The position numbers were made by a program, and so were the translations under genes. Positions 1 through 8,089 of a stretch of 64,000 bases of DNA are shown one piece after another. How positions within the stretch are numbered: position 1 is the stretch's first letter; each line of letters begins with the position of its first letter. The notes below the pieces were generated by a model. The model saw only the letters and a program-made list of their open reading frames with translations, did no database searches and was not told the origin of the DNA. This stretch comes from Microbacterium helvum (GTDB lineage: Bacteria > Actinomycetota > Actinomycetes > Actinomycetales > Microbacteriaceae), in assembly GCF_014779795.1 (NCBI RefSeq), contig NZ_JACXZS010000013.1, positions 62,001 through 126,000 on the forward strand. Direction: 5' to 3'.

Positions 1-870
1 GATGACGAGATCGGATGCCGCCACCGCCGGCTCTCCGCCGCCCACCGCCGGGAGGTCCCGGTCGATGATCTCGACGCGCGGCACCGCCGCGAGCAGGCGC
101 TTGGTGTAGTCGTGCTGCGGAGCGGCGAACAACTCGCGCACCGGCGCGGTCTCGACGATCTCGCCGTCGTACATCACCGCGACGCGGTCGGCGAGGTCGG
201 CGACCACCCCCATGTTGTGGGTGATCAGCACGATCGCGGTCCCGGTCTCGTCGCGGAGCGTCCGCAGCAGGTCGAGGATCTCGGCCTGCACGGTGACGTC
301 GAGCGCCGTGGTGGGCTCGTCGGCGAGGATCACCGCGGGCTCCAGCGCGAGCGCCATCGCGATGACGATGCGCTGCTTCTGCCCGCCCGAGAACTGGTGC
401 GGATAGTCGTTGACCCGCCTCTCCGGATCCGGGATGCCGACACGCCGCAGCATCTCGACGGCCCGGGCCTTCGCCTCCTTCTTGCCGAGGCGTTCGTGGG
501 CCTGCAGGCCCTCGATCAGCTGCCAGCCGACGGTGAAGACCGGGTTCAGGGCGGTCGAGGGCTCCTGGAAGATCATCGCCGCCTTGGCCCCGCGCAGGCG
601 GCGCAGGTCGTCATGCGGGATCCCGACGATGTTCTCGCCCTCCAGCAGCACGGTGCCCTGGAGCGTGGCCGTCTCGGGCAGGAGCCCGAGGATCGAGCGG
701 GCGGTCACGGTCTTGCCGCTGCCGGACTCGCCGACGATGGCGAGCACCTCGCCGCGGCGCACGTCAAGATCCACCCCGCGGACGGCCGCGACGTCGCCGC
801 CGTCGGTCGAGAACGTGATGCCGAGGTTGCGGATCTCGACCGGCGTCGCGGTCGCCTCGTGGGGGCTCAT
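1..870 (-). CDS. ABC transporter ATP-binding protein (DppD/OppD type), C-terminus cut off by window edge
   Basis: Supplies ATP hydrolysis for a peptide importer at the inner face of the membrane. About 290 residues are visible. They hold a complete nucleotide-binding domain: Walker A GESGSGKT near residue 41, Q-loop in MIFQEPS, signature FSGGQKQR, Walker B VILADEP and the switch His in LITHN. After the oligopeptide-type tail (YTKRLLAAVPR) the frame runs on through the edge, so this may be the fused two-ATPase (DppD-DppF) form common in actinobacteria; that part is inferred. The start ATG at 870 overlaps the permease stop as ATGA, implying translational coupling. Confidence 0.9.
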   Translation of the reverse strand, partial: MSPHEATATPVEIRNLGITFSTDGGDVAAVRGVDLDVRRGEVLAIVGESGSGKTVTARSILGLLPETATLQGTVLLEGENIVGIPHDDLRRLRGAKAAMIFQEPSTALNPVFTVGWQLIEGLQAHERLGKKEAKARAVEMLRRVGIPDPERRVNDYPHQFSGGQKQRIVIAMALALEPAVILADEPTTALDVTVQAEILDLLRTLRDETGTAIVLITHNMGVVADLADRVAVMYDGEIVETAPVRELFAAPQHDYTKRLLAAVPRVEIIDRDLPAVGGGEPAVAASDLVI

Positions 871-1862
871 TCGACCTCTCCCATGAACTCGCGGCTGGCG
901 GGCTGCTGCGCGGCCACCGCATCGGCGGGTGTGAGCGTCCTCGACGCGCGGCGGCGGGCGCGAAGGCGCGGGTCGGCCAGGTCGTTGAGGCTCTCGCCGA
1001 TGAGGGTGACGCCGAGCACGACCAGAACGATCGCGACGCCGGGCGGGATCGCGGTCCACCAGATGCCGCTCGTGACGTCGCTGATCGACTTGTTGAGGTC
1101 GTAGCCCCACTCGGCGGCCGCGGTCGGCTCGATGCCGAACCCGAGGAAGCCGAGGGCCGCAAGGGTCAGGATCGCCTCGGACGCGTTGAGCGTGAAGATG
1201 AGCGGCAGCGTGCGCGTCGCGTTGCGGAACACATGGCGGAACATGATGCGCCACGTCGAGGCGCCGGTGACCTTGGCGGACTCGACGAACGCCTCGGACT
1301 TCACGCGCACCGTCTCTGCCCGCACGACCCGGAAGTACTGCGGGATGAACACGACCGTGATCGAGATGGCCGCCGACAGGATGCCGGCCCACAGCCCCGA
1401 CTGTCCGCCGCTGATCGCGATCGACGCGACGATCGCGAGCAGCAGCGTCGGGAACGCGTAGATCGCGTCGGCGATCACGACGAGGGTTCGATCGGCCCAG
1501 CCGCCGAAGTAGCCCGACACGAGACCGAGCAGGATGCCGGCGAAGATCGACAGCACCACGGCGACGACGATCACCAGCAGCGCGGTCTGCGCTCCCCAGA
1601 TCGTGCGCGACAGCACGTCGTACCCGCCGACGGTCGTGCCGAGCCAGTGCTCGGCGCTCGGCGGCTGCTGCGAGCCGAAGTTCTCGCCGTCCGCCGAGAG
1701 CTGGTTGTAGCTGTACGGCGCGATCCACGGCGCGAAGAGCGCCATGACGAGGAAGATCCCGGTGAGCACGAGACCGGCGACGAGCATGCCGCGCTGCAAC
1801 CCGACGCTCTGGCGGAACTGGTGGATGACCGGCAGGCGGTCCACGAGACGAAGGCGGGCCAC
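867..1862 (-). CDS. dppC: Dipeptide/oligopeptide ABC transporter permease (DppC/OppC family)
   Basis: 331-residue inner-membrane permease forming half of the translocation pore. An N-terminal membrane segment (residues ~28-50) precedes an extracytoplasmic stretch. Five further helices follow, with the binding-protein-dependent transport loop at about residues 195-215 (ESAKVTGASTWRIMFRHV), the EAA-type site contacting the ATPase. It starts at GTG 1862, one base after the dppB stop, and overlaps the ATPase gene by 4 bases. Length and topology fit DppC; substrate cannot be read from sequence. Confidence 0.92.
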   Translation of the reverse strand: MARLRLVDRLPVIHQFRQSVGLQRGMLVAGLVLTGIFLVMALFAPWIAPYSYNQLSADGENFGSQQPPSAEHWLGTTVGGYDVLSRTIWGAQTALLVIVVAVVLSIFAGILLGLVSGYFGGWADRTLVVIADAIYAFPTLLLAIVASIAISGGQSGLWAGILSAAISITVVFIPQYFRVVRAETVRVKSEAFVESAKVTGASTWRIMFRHVFRNATRTLPLIFTLNASEAILTLAALGFLGFGIEPTAAAEWGYDLNKSISDVTSGIWWTAIPPGVAIVLVVLGVTLIGESLNDLADPRLRARRRASRTLTPADAVAAQQPASREFMGEVE

Positions 1863-1863
1863 G

Positions 1864-2958
1864 TCAGTACCTCACCCTCGGGTCCACGAAGGCGGCGATG
1901 ACATCGACGATGAAGTTCGTGAACGCCACGATGATCGCCAGCAGCACGACGATGCCCTGCACGGCCACGAAGTCGCGCGCCAGCAGGTACTGCGTCAGCT
2001 GGAACCCGAGCCCCTTCCACTCGAAGGTTGTCTCGGTGAGCACCGCGCCGCCCAGCAGCAGCGCGATCTGCAGGCCGATGACCGTGATGATGGGGATCAG
2101 AGCGGGTCGATAGGCGTGAGTGCGGACGAGTCGACCTTCGCGGATGCCGCGGGAACGGGCCGCGTCGATGTACGGCATGTTGAACGTGCCGATGACGTTG
2201 GTGCGGACCAGGCGCAGGAAGATGCCGGCGGTGAGCAGCCCCAGGCAGGCCGCGGGCAGGATCGCGTGGACCAGCACATCCTGCACGTAGGCCGGATTGC
2301 CCGACGCGATGGCGTCGATCAGGTAGATGCCGGTGCCGCCCTCGCGGGTCAGCGCGATCTCGGTGCGCACGTCGGCGCGGCCACTGGCCGGCAGCCAGTC
2401 CAGCCAGACCGAGAAGATCAGTTTGGCCACGAGGCCCAGGAAGAACACCGGCGTCGCGTAGAACAGGATGGCCGAGACGCGGAGCACGGCATCGGTGGGG
2501 CGGTCGCGGCGCGCGGCCGCCAGCATCCCGAAAGGAATGCCGATCGCGAACGCGACGATGAGCGCGTAGATCGCGAGTTCGAGCGTCGCCGCGCCGTAGG
2601 TGAGCAGCACCTCGGCCACCGGCTGGTTGTCGGAGAGGGTCGTGCCGAAGTCGCCGGTGAAGATCTGGGCGAGGTACTCGAAGTACTGCACGATGATCGG
2701 GCGGTCGTACCCCGCCTCGTGGATGCGTTCCTGCAGCTGGTCGGCCGGCAGCCGACCGCCGAGCGCGGCGGTGATCGGGTCGCCCGTCAGCCGCATCAGG
2801 AAGAACACGAGCGTCACGAGGATGAGAATCGTGGGGAAGATCAGGATGAACCGGATCAGCAGATAGCGCCACAGCGTGCTGCCGCCGCGACCTTTGCGGC
2901 GGTGCAGCAGAGGCGGCGGTTCGTCCACGGGGACGACGGCGACGTCGGGTGTCGTCAT
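1864..2958 (-). CDS. dppB: Dipeptide/oligopeptide ABC transporter permease (DppB/OppB family)
   Basis: 364-residue partner permease. After a proline/arginine-rich cytosolic leader comes LLIRFILIFPTILILVTLVFF, the typical first membrane helix of DppB. The periplasmic loop, the helix set and the C-terminal EAA region (DAARSRGIREGRLVRTHAYR, then FVDPRVRY) follow. It lies between the binding-protein gene and dppC, 93 bases after dppA and 1 base before dppC, so the order dppA-B-C-D is an ordinary peptide-importer operon read leftward. Confidence 0.93.
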   Translation of the reverse strand: MTTPDVAVVPVDEPPPLLHRRKGRGGSTLWRYLLIRFILIFPTILILVTLVFFLMRLTGDPITAALGGRLPADQLQERIHEAGYDRPIIVQYFEYLAQIFTGDFGTTLSDNQPVAEVLLTYGAATLELAIYALIVAFAIGIPFGMLAAARRDRPTDAVLRVSAILFYATPVFFLGLVAKLIFSVWLDWLPASGRADVRTEIALTREGGTGIYLIDAIASGNPAYVQDVLVHAILPAACLGLLTAGIFLRLVRTNVIGTFNMPYIDAARSRGIREGRLVRTHAYRPALIPIITVIGLQIALLLGGAVLTETTFEWKGLGFQLTQYLLARDFVAVQGIVVLLAIIVAFTNFIVDVIAAFVDPRVRY

Positions 2959-3010
2959 TGACTCAGGTCCTGCTTTCGTGCTCGGTTCTGGCGAACGCGG
3001 GCGGACACGG

Positions 3011-3043
3011 ACGTGGGGCGGCCCGGCTGGGGCCGCCCCACGT
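3011..3043 (-). terminator. GC-rich hairpin between dppA and dppB
   Basis: A perfect 14-bp inverted repeat (3011-3024 with 3030-3043) with a 5-base loop lies just after the dppA stop. No T-run follows on the minus strand, so it is more likely a partial terminator or 3'-end protecting hairpin that lets the binding protein be made in excess of the permeases. That role is inferred from position. Confidence 0.6.
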
Positions 3044-3051
3044 TCACGCGG

Positions 3052-4698
3052 TTACTTCTTCTCGAGCGGTGCGAAACGGAACTTGAACGACGCGTCGAGG
3101 GTGACGCCGCTCATGTCCTTCGTCGCGTAGGCCGTCTCGTTGCCCTGCAGCAGCGGGAGCGTCGAGAGCAGCTCGCCGACGCGGGCCTGGATGTCCTCGA
3201 TCTCCTGCGTACGGGCCGCAGGGTCGGTCTCGGACGCCTGCTTCAGGATGAGCTCCTCGGTCTGGGCGTCGCTGAAGTGGTTGCCCAGGAAGTTCTTCGT
3301 GAGGAAGAACGGGGTGAGGTAGCTGTCGGGGTCGCTGTAGTCCGGGTACCAGCCGAGCTGGTACGACGGGTACACGTCGGCCGTGCGGTCCTTCGAGTAC
3401 TGCACCCACTCGGTGGACTGCAGGTCGACCTGGAACAGGCCGTCGGCCTCGAGCTGCTGCTTGACCATCGCGTACTCGTCGCCCGACGAGGGGCCGTAGT
3501 GGTCGTCCGAGTTGTACTGCAGGCTGAGCTTCACGGGGATCTCGACACCGGCCGCTTCGAGCGTCGCCTTGGCCTTGTCGGCGTCGGGCGCGCCGTTGCC
3601 GTCACCGTACAGGTCCTTCAGCACCTCGGTGGCGCCGTTGAATCCTTCGGGAACGAAGGAGTAGAGCGGCTTGTACGTGCCCTTGTACACCTGGTCCGCG
3701 ATCGCCTGGCGGTCGACGAGGTCTGCCGCGGCCTGACGGACTGCGAGCGCCTTGGCCGCGTCGGCCTCGGGCGTGGTCGCACCGTACGGCATCGTGTTGA
3801 AGTTGAACACGATGTACCGGATCGAGCCGCCGGGGCCCTCGGTGACCGCGACATCCTTGTTCTTCTTGAGGTCCGCCGTGTCGGTGGCCGACAGCGTGCG
3901 GTACGCCACGTCGATGTCGCCCTTCTGGATGGCGAGCTTCAGGTTCGACGAGTCGGCGAAGTACTGCAGCACCACAGCCGAGTTGACCGGCTTGTCGAGC
4001 AGACCCTTGTAATTCTCGTTGGGCTCGAACTCGGCCGTCTTGTTGAAGTCGTACGCGGTGATCTTGTACGGCCCGCCGAACGCGTCGGCCTTGACGATGT
4101 CGTTGTCAGGCGTGACGGCATCCGCCGAGAACACCTCGTCGTCCACGATCGCGCCGGGGAAGCTCGTCAGGATGTACGGGAAGATCTGGTCGTTCTCGCT
4201 CTTGAGGTGGAACACGACCGTGGTGTCGTCGGGCGTCTCGACGCTGTCGAGGTTGTACAGCAGGCTGGACGCGCCGTTGGGGTCGTTGATCTTGATGTTG
4301 CGGTCGAACGAGAACTTGACGTCGGCCGAGGTCAGGTCGTGCCCGTTGGCCCATTTGAGACCCGCCGGCAGCTTGACCGTGTACTCGGTCGGCGAGGTGA
4401 ACTCGGCCGACTCCGCCAGGTCGGGCACGACCTCGGTGCTGTTGTAGTCGGTGTTGACGAGGTACGGGAACACCTGGGTCTGCACGGTCAGCGAGCCGTT
4501 GTCGTACGAGCCGGCCGGGTCGAGCGTGGTGACCTTGTCGGTGGTGCCCACGATGATCGAGGCATCCCCGGAATCGCCGGAGTCGCCCGAATCGCCGTTG
4601 TTGCCGCCGCCGGCGCAGCCGGCGAGAAGCAGGGCGGACGCCCCGAAGGCTCCGATGGCGAGACCGATCCGGCCTCGCGCGCTGTGGTGCAATGACAT
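3052..4698 (-). CDS. dppA: Peptide ABC transporter substrate-binding lipoprotein (SBP family 5, DppA/OppA type)
   Basis: 548-residue lipoprotein that captures peptides outside the membrane and hands them to DppBC. The lipobox LLAGC places the lipidated Cys at residue 28, followed by a Gly/Asn/Asp-rich linker (GDSGDSGDSGD). The family-5 pattern is clear: TLDPAGSYDNGS near the start, LPAGLKWANGHDLTSADVKFSF, and the C-terminal region with YPDYSDPDSYLTPFF. First gene of the operon; the 141-base gap to the next gene (4699-4839) should hold its promoter, though no convincing -35/-10 was picked out. Confidence 0.94.
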   Translation of the reverse strand: MSLHHSARGRIGLAIGAFGASALLLAGCAGGGNNGDSGDSGDSGDASIIVGTTDKVTTLDPAGSYDNGSLTVQTQVFPYLVNTDYNSTEVVPDLAESAEFTSPTEYTVKLPAGLKWANGHDLTSADVKFSFDRNIKINDPNGASSLLYNLDSVETPDDTTVVFHLKSENDQIFPYILTSFPGAIVDDEVFSADAVTPDNDIVKADAFGGPYKITAYDFNKTAEFEPNENYKGLLDKPVNSAVVLQYFADSSNLKLAIQKGDIDVAYRTLSATDTADLKKNKDVAVTEGPGGSIRYIVFNFNTMPYGATTPEADAAKALAVRQAAADLVDRQAIADQVYKGTYKPLYSFVPEGFNGATEVLKDLYGDGNGAPDADKAKATLEAAGVEIPVKLSLQYNSDDHYGPSSGDEYAMVKQQLEADGLFQVDLQSTEWVQYSKDRTADVYPSYQLGWYPDYSDPDSYLTPFFLTKNFLGNHFSDAQTEELILKQASETDPAARTQEIEDIQARVGELLSTLPLLQGNETAYATKDMSGVTLDASFKFRFAPLEKK

Positions 4699-4839
4699 GA
4701 ATGCAACCCTCTGGTTAGTCGGGTAGCCGCGTCTCCGATGACACGACTCGTTGCGCTATCTTCACTCCCGCGCGGCGTCATGGCAATCGAGTGAACGATT
4801 CGTAACCGAACTGAAACCCGCCCGACGTGAGACCGCGTG

Positions 4840-6276
4840 TCAGGCCGGGCTCGTGCGGTTCTGCCACCATTCACGCAGGCGCCGCTCCGCCTCTTCTGCT
4901 CCGAGCACGCCATCGTCGAGGCGCAGTTCGAGCAGGAACCGGTAGGCCTCGCCCACCTCGCGCCCCGGCGGGATGCCGAGGATCTGCTGGATCTGGTTGC
5001 CGTCGAGGTCGGGCCGGATGGCGTCGAGCTCTTCCTGCGCGGCGAGCTCCCCGATGCGGCGCTCGATGTCGTCGTAGGCCGACGCCAGGCCACGCGCCTT
5101 GCGGACGTTGCGCGTCGTGACATCGGCGCGGGTGAGGATGTGGAGACGCTCGAGCTCGGGTCCGGCATCCCGCACGTATCTTCGCACCGCGGAGTCCGTC
5201 CACGCCCCCTCGGAATAGCCGAAGAAGCGAAGGTGCAGCTCGATGAGCCGCGAGACCGTCGCGATCGTGTCGGAGTCGAAGCGCAGCTCTTGCAGGCGCT
5301 TGCGCGCGAGGCGGGCGCCCTTGAGGTCGTGGTGGTAGAAGGTGACGCCGCCGCCGGGCTCCAGGCGCCGCGTCGCGGGCTTGCCGATGTCGTGCAGCAG
5401 CGACGCGAGGCGCAGCGGCACGTCGGGAGCGGACCCCGGGTTGCGGGAGCGCTCGAGCTCGATCGCCTGCCGCAGCACGGTCAGCGAGTGCTCGTAGACG
5501 TCCTTGTGGTGGTGGTGCTCGTCGACTTCGAGCTTGAGCGCCGGGATCTCGGGCAGGAACTCGGCCATGAGCCCGGTCTCGACGAGCAGCCGGATGCCGC
5601 GCACCGGGTCGTCGGTGGCGAGCAGCTTCACGAGCTCGCCCTGGATGCGCTCGGGGCTCACGATCGACAGGGTCTGGCGCAGCTCGGCCATCGCGGCCTC
5701 GGTGGCCGGGTCGACCGAGAACCCGAGCTGCGATGCGAAGCGGGCCGCGCGCAGCATGCGCAGCGGATCGTCGCCGAAGCTCACCTGCGGGTCGGCGGGC
5801 GTGCGCAGCACACCGTGCACGAGGTCCTCGACGCCGCCCGTCGGGTCGACGAGCGTACGGCCGGGCACCCGCAGCGCCATCGCGTTGACGGTGAAGTCGC
5901 GGCGCACGAGATCCGACTCGAGCGTGTCGCCGAACTCGACGGTCGGCTTGCGCGTGACGCCGTCGTAACTGTCGGCGCGGTATGTCGTGATCTCGACCTG
6001 CTCGCCGCGCACGCGCGCGCCGATGGTGCCGAATGCGCGACCGATGTCCCACTGCGTGGAGCTCACCGGCTTGACCACGCGCAGGATGTCGTCGGGTCGC
6101 GCGTCGGTCGTGAAGTCGAGGTCGTTGGTGGTGCGCCCGAGCAGCGCGTCGCGCACGGGGCCCCCGACGATCGCGAGGTCGAACCCGGCGTCCGCGAAGG
6201 CCCGGGCGAGCGTGTCGACGACGGGGGACTCGGCGAGCGCACCGAGGCGCGCGATGCCCTCGGCCATGTTGAGCAT
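4840..6276 (-). CDS. cca: CCA tRNA nucleotidyltransferase
   Basis: 478-residue class II tRNA nucleotidyltransferase that adds or repairs the 3' CCA end of tRNAs. Visible motifs are AIVGGPVRDALLGR (flexible loop), the metal-binding DLDFTTD, RRDFTVNAMA, and the template-reading region GDDPLRMLRAARFA. A C-terminal HD domain with LLHDIGKP is typical of the actinobacterial form and suggests additional phosphohydrolase activity. It starts at ATG 6276; a second ATG three codons in is possible. In many actinobacteria cca lies near murJ, as here. Confidence 0.95.
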   Translation of the reverse strand: MLNMAEGIARLGALAESPVVDTLARAFADAGFDLAIVGGPVRDALLGRTTNDLDFTTDARPDDILRVVKPVSSTQWDIGRAFGTIGARVRGEQVEITTYRADSYDGVTRKPTVEFGDTLESDLVRRDFTVNAMALRVPGRTLVDPTGGVEDLVHGVLRTPADPQVSFGDDPLRMLRAARFASQLGFSVDPATEAAMAELRQTLSIVSPERIQGELVKLLATDDPVRGIRLLVETGLMAEFLPEIPALKLEVDEHHHHKDVYEHSLTVLRQAIELERSRNPGSAPDVPLRLASLLHDIGKPATRRLEPGGGVTFYHHDLKGARLARKRLQELRFDSDTIATVSRLIELHLRFFGYSEGAWTDSAVRRYVRDAGPELERLHILTRADVTTRNVRKARGLASAYDDIERRIGELAAQEELDAIRPDLDGNQIQQILGIPPGREVGEAYRFLLELRLDDGVLGAEEAERRLREWWQNRTSPA

Positions 6277-6306
6277 TGCTTCAGCCTACCGACGGACGCC
6301 GTCCCC

Positions 6307-6369
6307 GTTTCGAATCGCGCACTTTGCCGTTGCACACGGTCGGATCGTGCAAAGTGCGCGATTCGAAAC
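6307..6369. repeat. 21-bp perfect inverted repeat with 21-base spacer
   Basis: Arms 6307-6327 and 6349-6369 are exact reverse complements; each contains the word CGCGCACTTTGC or its complement. The spacer holds TTGCAC, which can pair with GTGCAA overlapping the right arm, allowing an alternative fold. It lies between the methyltransferase stop and the cca start, both on the minus strand. It may be a REP-like mobile palindrome or an intercistronic terminator; no T-run is present. Confidence 0.75.
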
Positions 6370-6379
6370 CCGGGGTGCG

Positions 6380-7948
6380 CTACATGAACCGCAGGAAGCC
6401 GGTGAACACCAGCTCGCGCACGCGGGGGATGAGGTCGGCCCGCAGCGCTCCGGCGTCGACCCCCAGCAGCTGGGCGATCGCGTCGATCAGCACGCCGACC
6501 GGCAGGTCGCCGTCGCACGCGCCGACGAGTGCGGCCAGGCCCGGGTCCACCCCGAGCGCCCGACCGAACCCGCCGCCCTGTCGCAGCTCGATCACCGTAG
6601 GGTCCTCGGCGCCCGGAAGGTGGTGGCGCGCTTCGGTCACGTCGCCGGCGACGAGAAGAGTGGATGCTGCCACGCCGGCGTCGTCCATCGCCGCGAGCCG
6701 ATCGTGCGCGGCCAGGGCGTCGGCGAGGTGTGCGCCCAGGCTGTCGCCCGGTCGGACGGTGTGGAGGCTCTCGTACCGCTCGAGCGTCGTGGCTCCGTTC
6801 GACGAGCTCAGGGATCGCGGGCGCCGCAGCAGGATGTAGCCGAAGCCGACCTCGGTCACCCCGCGCGCCGCGAAGTCGTCGAGCCACGCGTCGACGAGCC
6901 GCGTGAAGCCGGACGTGCCGGCCAGCGTGCCGCCGTCGCGCACCCACAGTTCGGCGTACGACAGCGGGTCCAGGATCTCGCGCTCGACCACCCAGGCGTC
7001 CAGCGCCACCGGCGACGCCTCGACCCACGCACGCACGCGGTCGAGACCGGTGTGCGTGCGGCCGTCGGCGTCGACGCGGGTCTCCCAGTTGCCGAGCAGC
7101 TGTGCGGTGCCGCCAGGGGTGAGGTGCGCGCCGACGCCCGTGACGAAGGCGGCCACGACGTCGTCGCCGGCCATCCCGCCGTCCCGGTACTCGTACGCCG
7201 GGATGTCGGCCACTCGCGGCGTGATGACGAACGGCGGGTTGGACACGATGCGGTCGAACTGCTCGCCGGCGACGGGTTCGAACAGGCTGCCGAGCCGGGT
7301 CTCGATACCGTCGACGCCGTTCAGCAGCGCGTTCAGCCGCGTGAAGGCGAGGGCGCGCTCCGAGATGTCGGTGGCGACGACGTGGTCCACGTGCGCGCGG
7401 GCGCGCAGCGCCTGGATGCCGCACCCCGCCCCGACATCGAGTCCGCGCGCGGCGGGCGTCGGAAGCTGCAGGCCGGCGAGCGTCAACGATGCGCCGCCCA
7501 CCCCCAGCACGTGGTCCTCGGGCAGCGGACCGCCCAGCGCCGCCTCGTCGAGGTCGCTCGCGATCCACCACTGACCGGTGTTCGATTGCTGATCAGGTCC
7601 CGTGGCGTCCGCGTACGACTGCGGTCTCACGACGGCGAGCGGCCGCACGACCTCGTCCTCGATCGTCGCGAGCCCCAGCCGCGCCAGTCCGTCGGCCTTC
7701 GTGCGCGGGAGAGCGAGATCCGCGGATGCCGCGGCCGCCGGCATCCCGAGCACGAGAAGTCGCGCGAGCACGGCCAGGGCGTCATCTCGGTCGCCGAGCG
7801 CCCGCAGCGCCGGGGAGCGCAGCCCGCGCGCGATGGCGTCGTCGGCCGCCTCGCCCCACGCCTCGCGCACGCCCTCGGCGGTGAATCCGGCGTCGCCGAG
7901 ATCGGCGGCGAGCGAGCGGCACAGAGCGGGATCCGGTTCAGGAAGCAC
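6380..7948 (-). CDS. Class I SAM-dependent methyltransferase with NPPF motif
   Basis: 522 residues. An N-terminal helical region of ~140 residues precedes a Rossmann methyltransferase core: motif I LDVGAGCGIQAL and motif IV RIVSNPPFVITPR. The NPPF tetrapeptide is used by enzymes that methylate planar amide or exocyclic amino nitrogens (PrmC, RsmC, N6-adenine enzymes). A C-terminal ~100-residue extension carries further sequence not recognised. Target unknown; rRNA, a ribosomal protein or a release factor are the family's usual substrates. The start at 7948 faces the divergent DUF6049 gene across a 141-base promoter gap. Confidence 0.8.
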   Translation of the reverse strand: MLPEPDPALCRSLAADLGDAGFTAEGVREAWGEAADDAIARGLRSPALRALGDRDDALAVLARLLVLGMPAAAASADLALPRTKADGLARLGLATIEDEVVRPLAVVRPQSYADATGPDQQSNTGQWWIASDLDEAALGGPLPEDHVLGVGGASLTLAGLQLPTPAARGLDVGAGCGIQALRARAHVDHVVATDISERALAFTRLNALLNGVDGIETRLGSLFEPVAGEQFDRIVSNPPFVITPRVADIPAYEYRDGGMAGDDVVAAFVTGVGAHLTPGGTAQLLGNWETRVDADGRTHTGLDRVRAWVEASPVALDAWVVEREILDPLSYAELWVRDGGTLAGTSGFTRLVDAWLDDFAARGVTEVGFGYILLRRPRSLSSSNGATTLERYESLHTVRPGDSLGAHLADALAAHDRLAAMDDAGVAASTLLVAGDVTEARHHLPGAEDPTVIELRQGGGFGRALGVDPGLAALVGACDGDLPVGVLIDAIAQLLGVDAGALRADLIPRVRELVFTGFLRFM

Positions 7949-8089
7949 GCCTTCACGTTATCCGCCCCGCGTTCCCGGCTCGGATCACCCTCGCACCGCC
8001 CGGCGTCCGGCGGGCTCGGAGCCATGGACCGTAGAATCGCAGTCGATCGTGCGGTCAGGACATCGCACAGGAGCGAAACCCCCGACAGG

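Noticed and set aside
5987..8089. Very long plus-strand open frame running through the cca and methyltransferase genes into DUF6049
   Set aside because: The part before 8090 is antisense to two well-supported genes and has Arg/Pro-rich shadow composition; only the part from 8090 has a signal peptide and family features.
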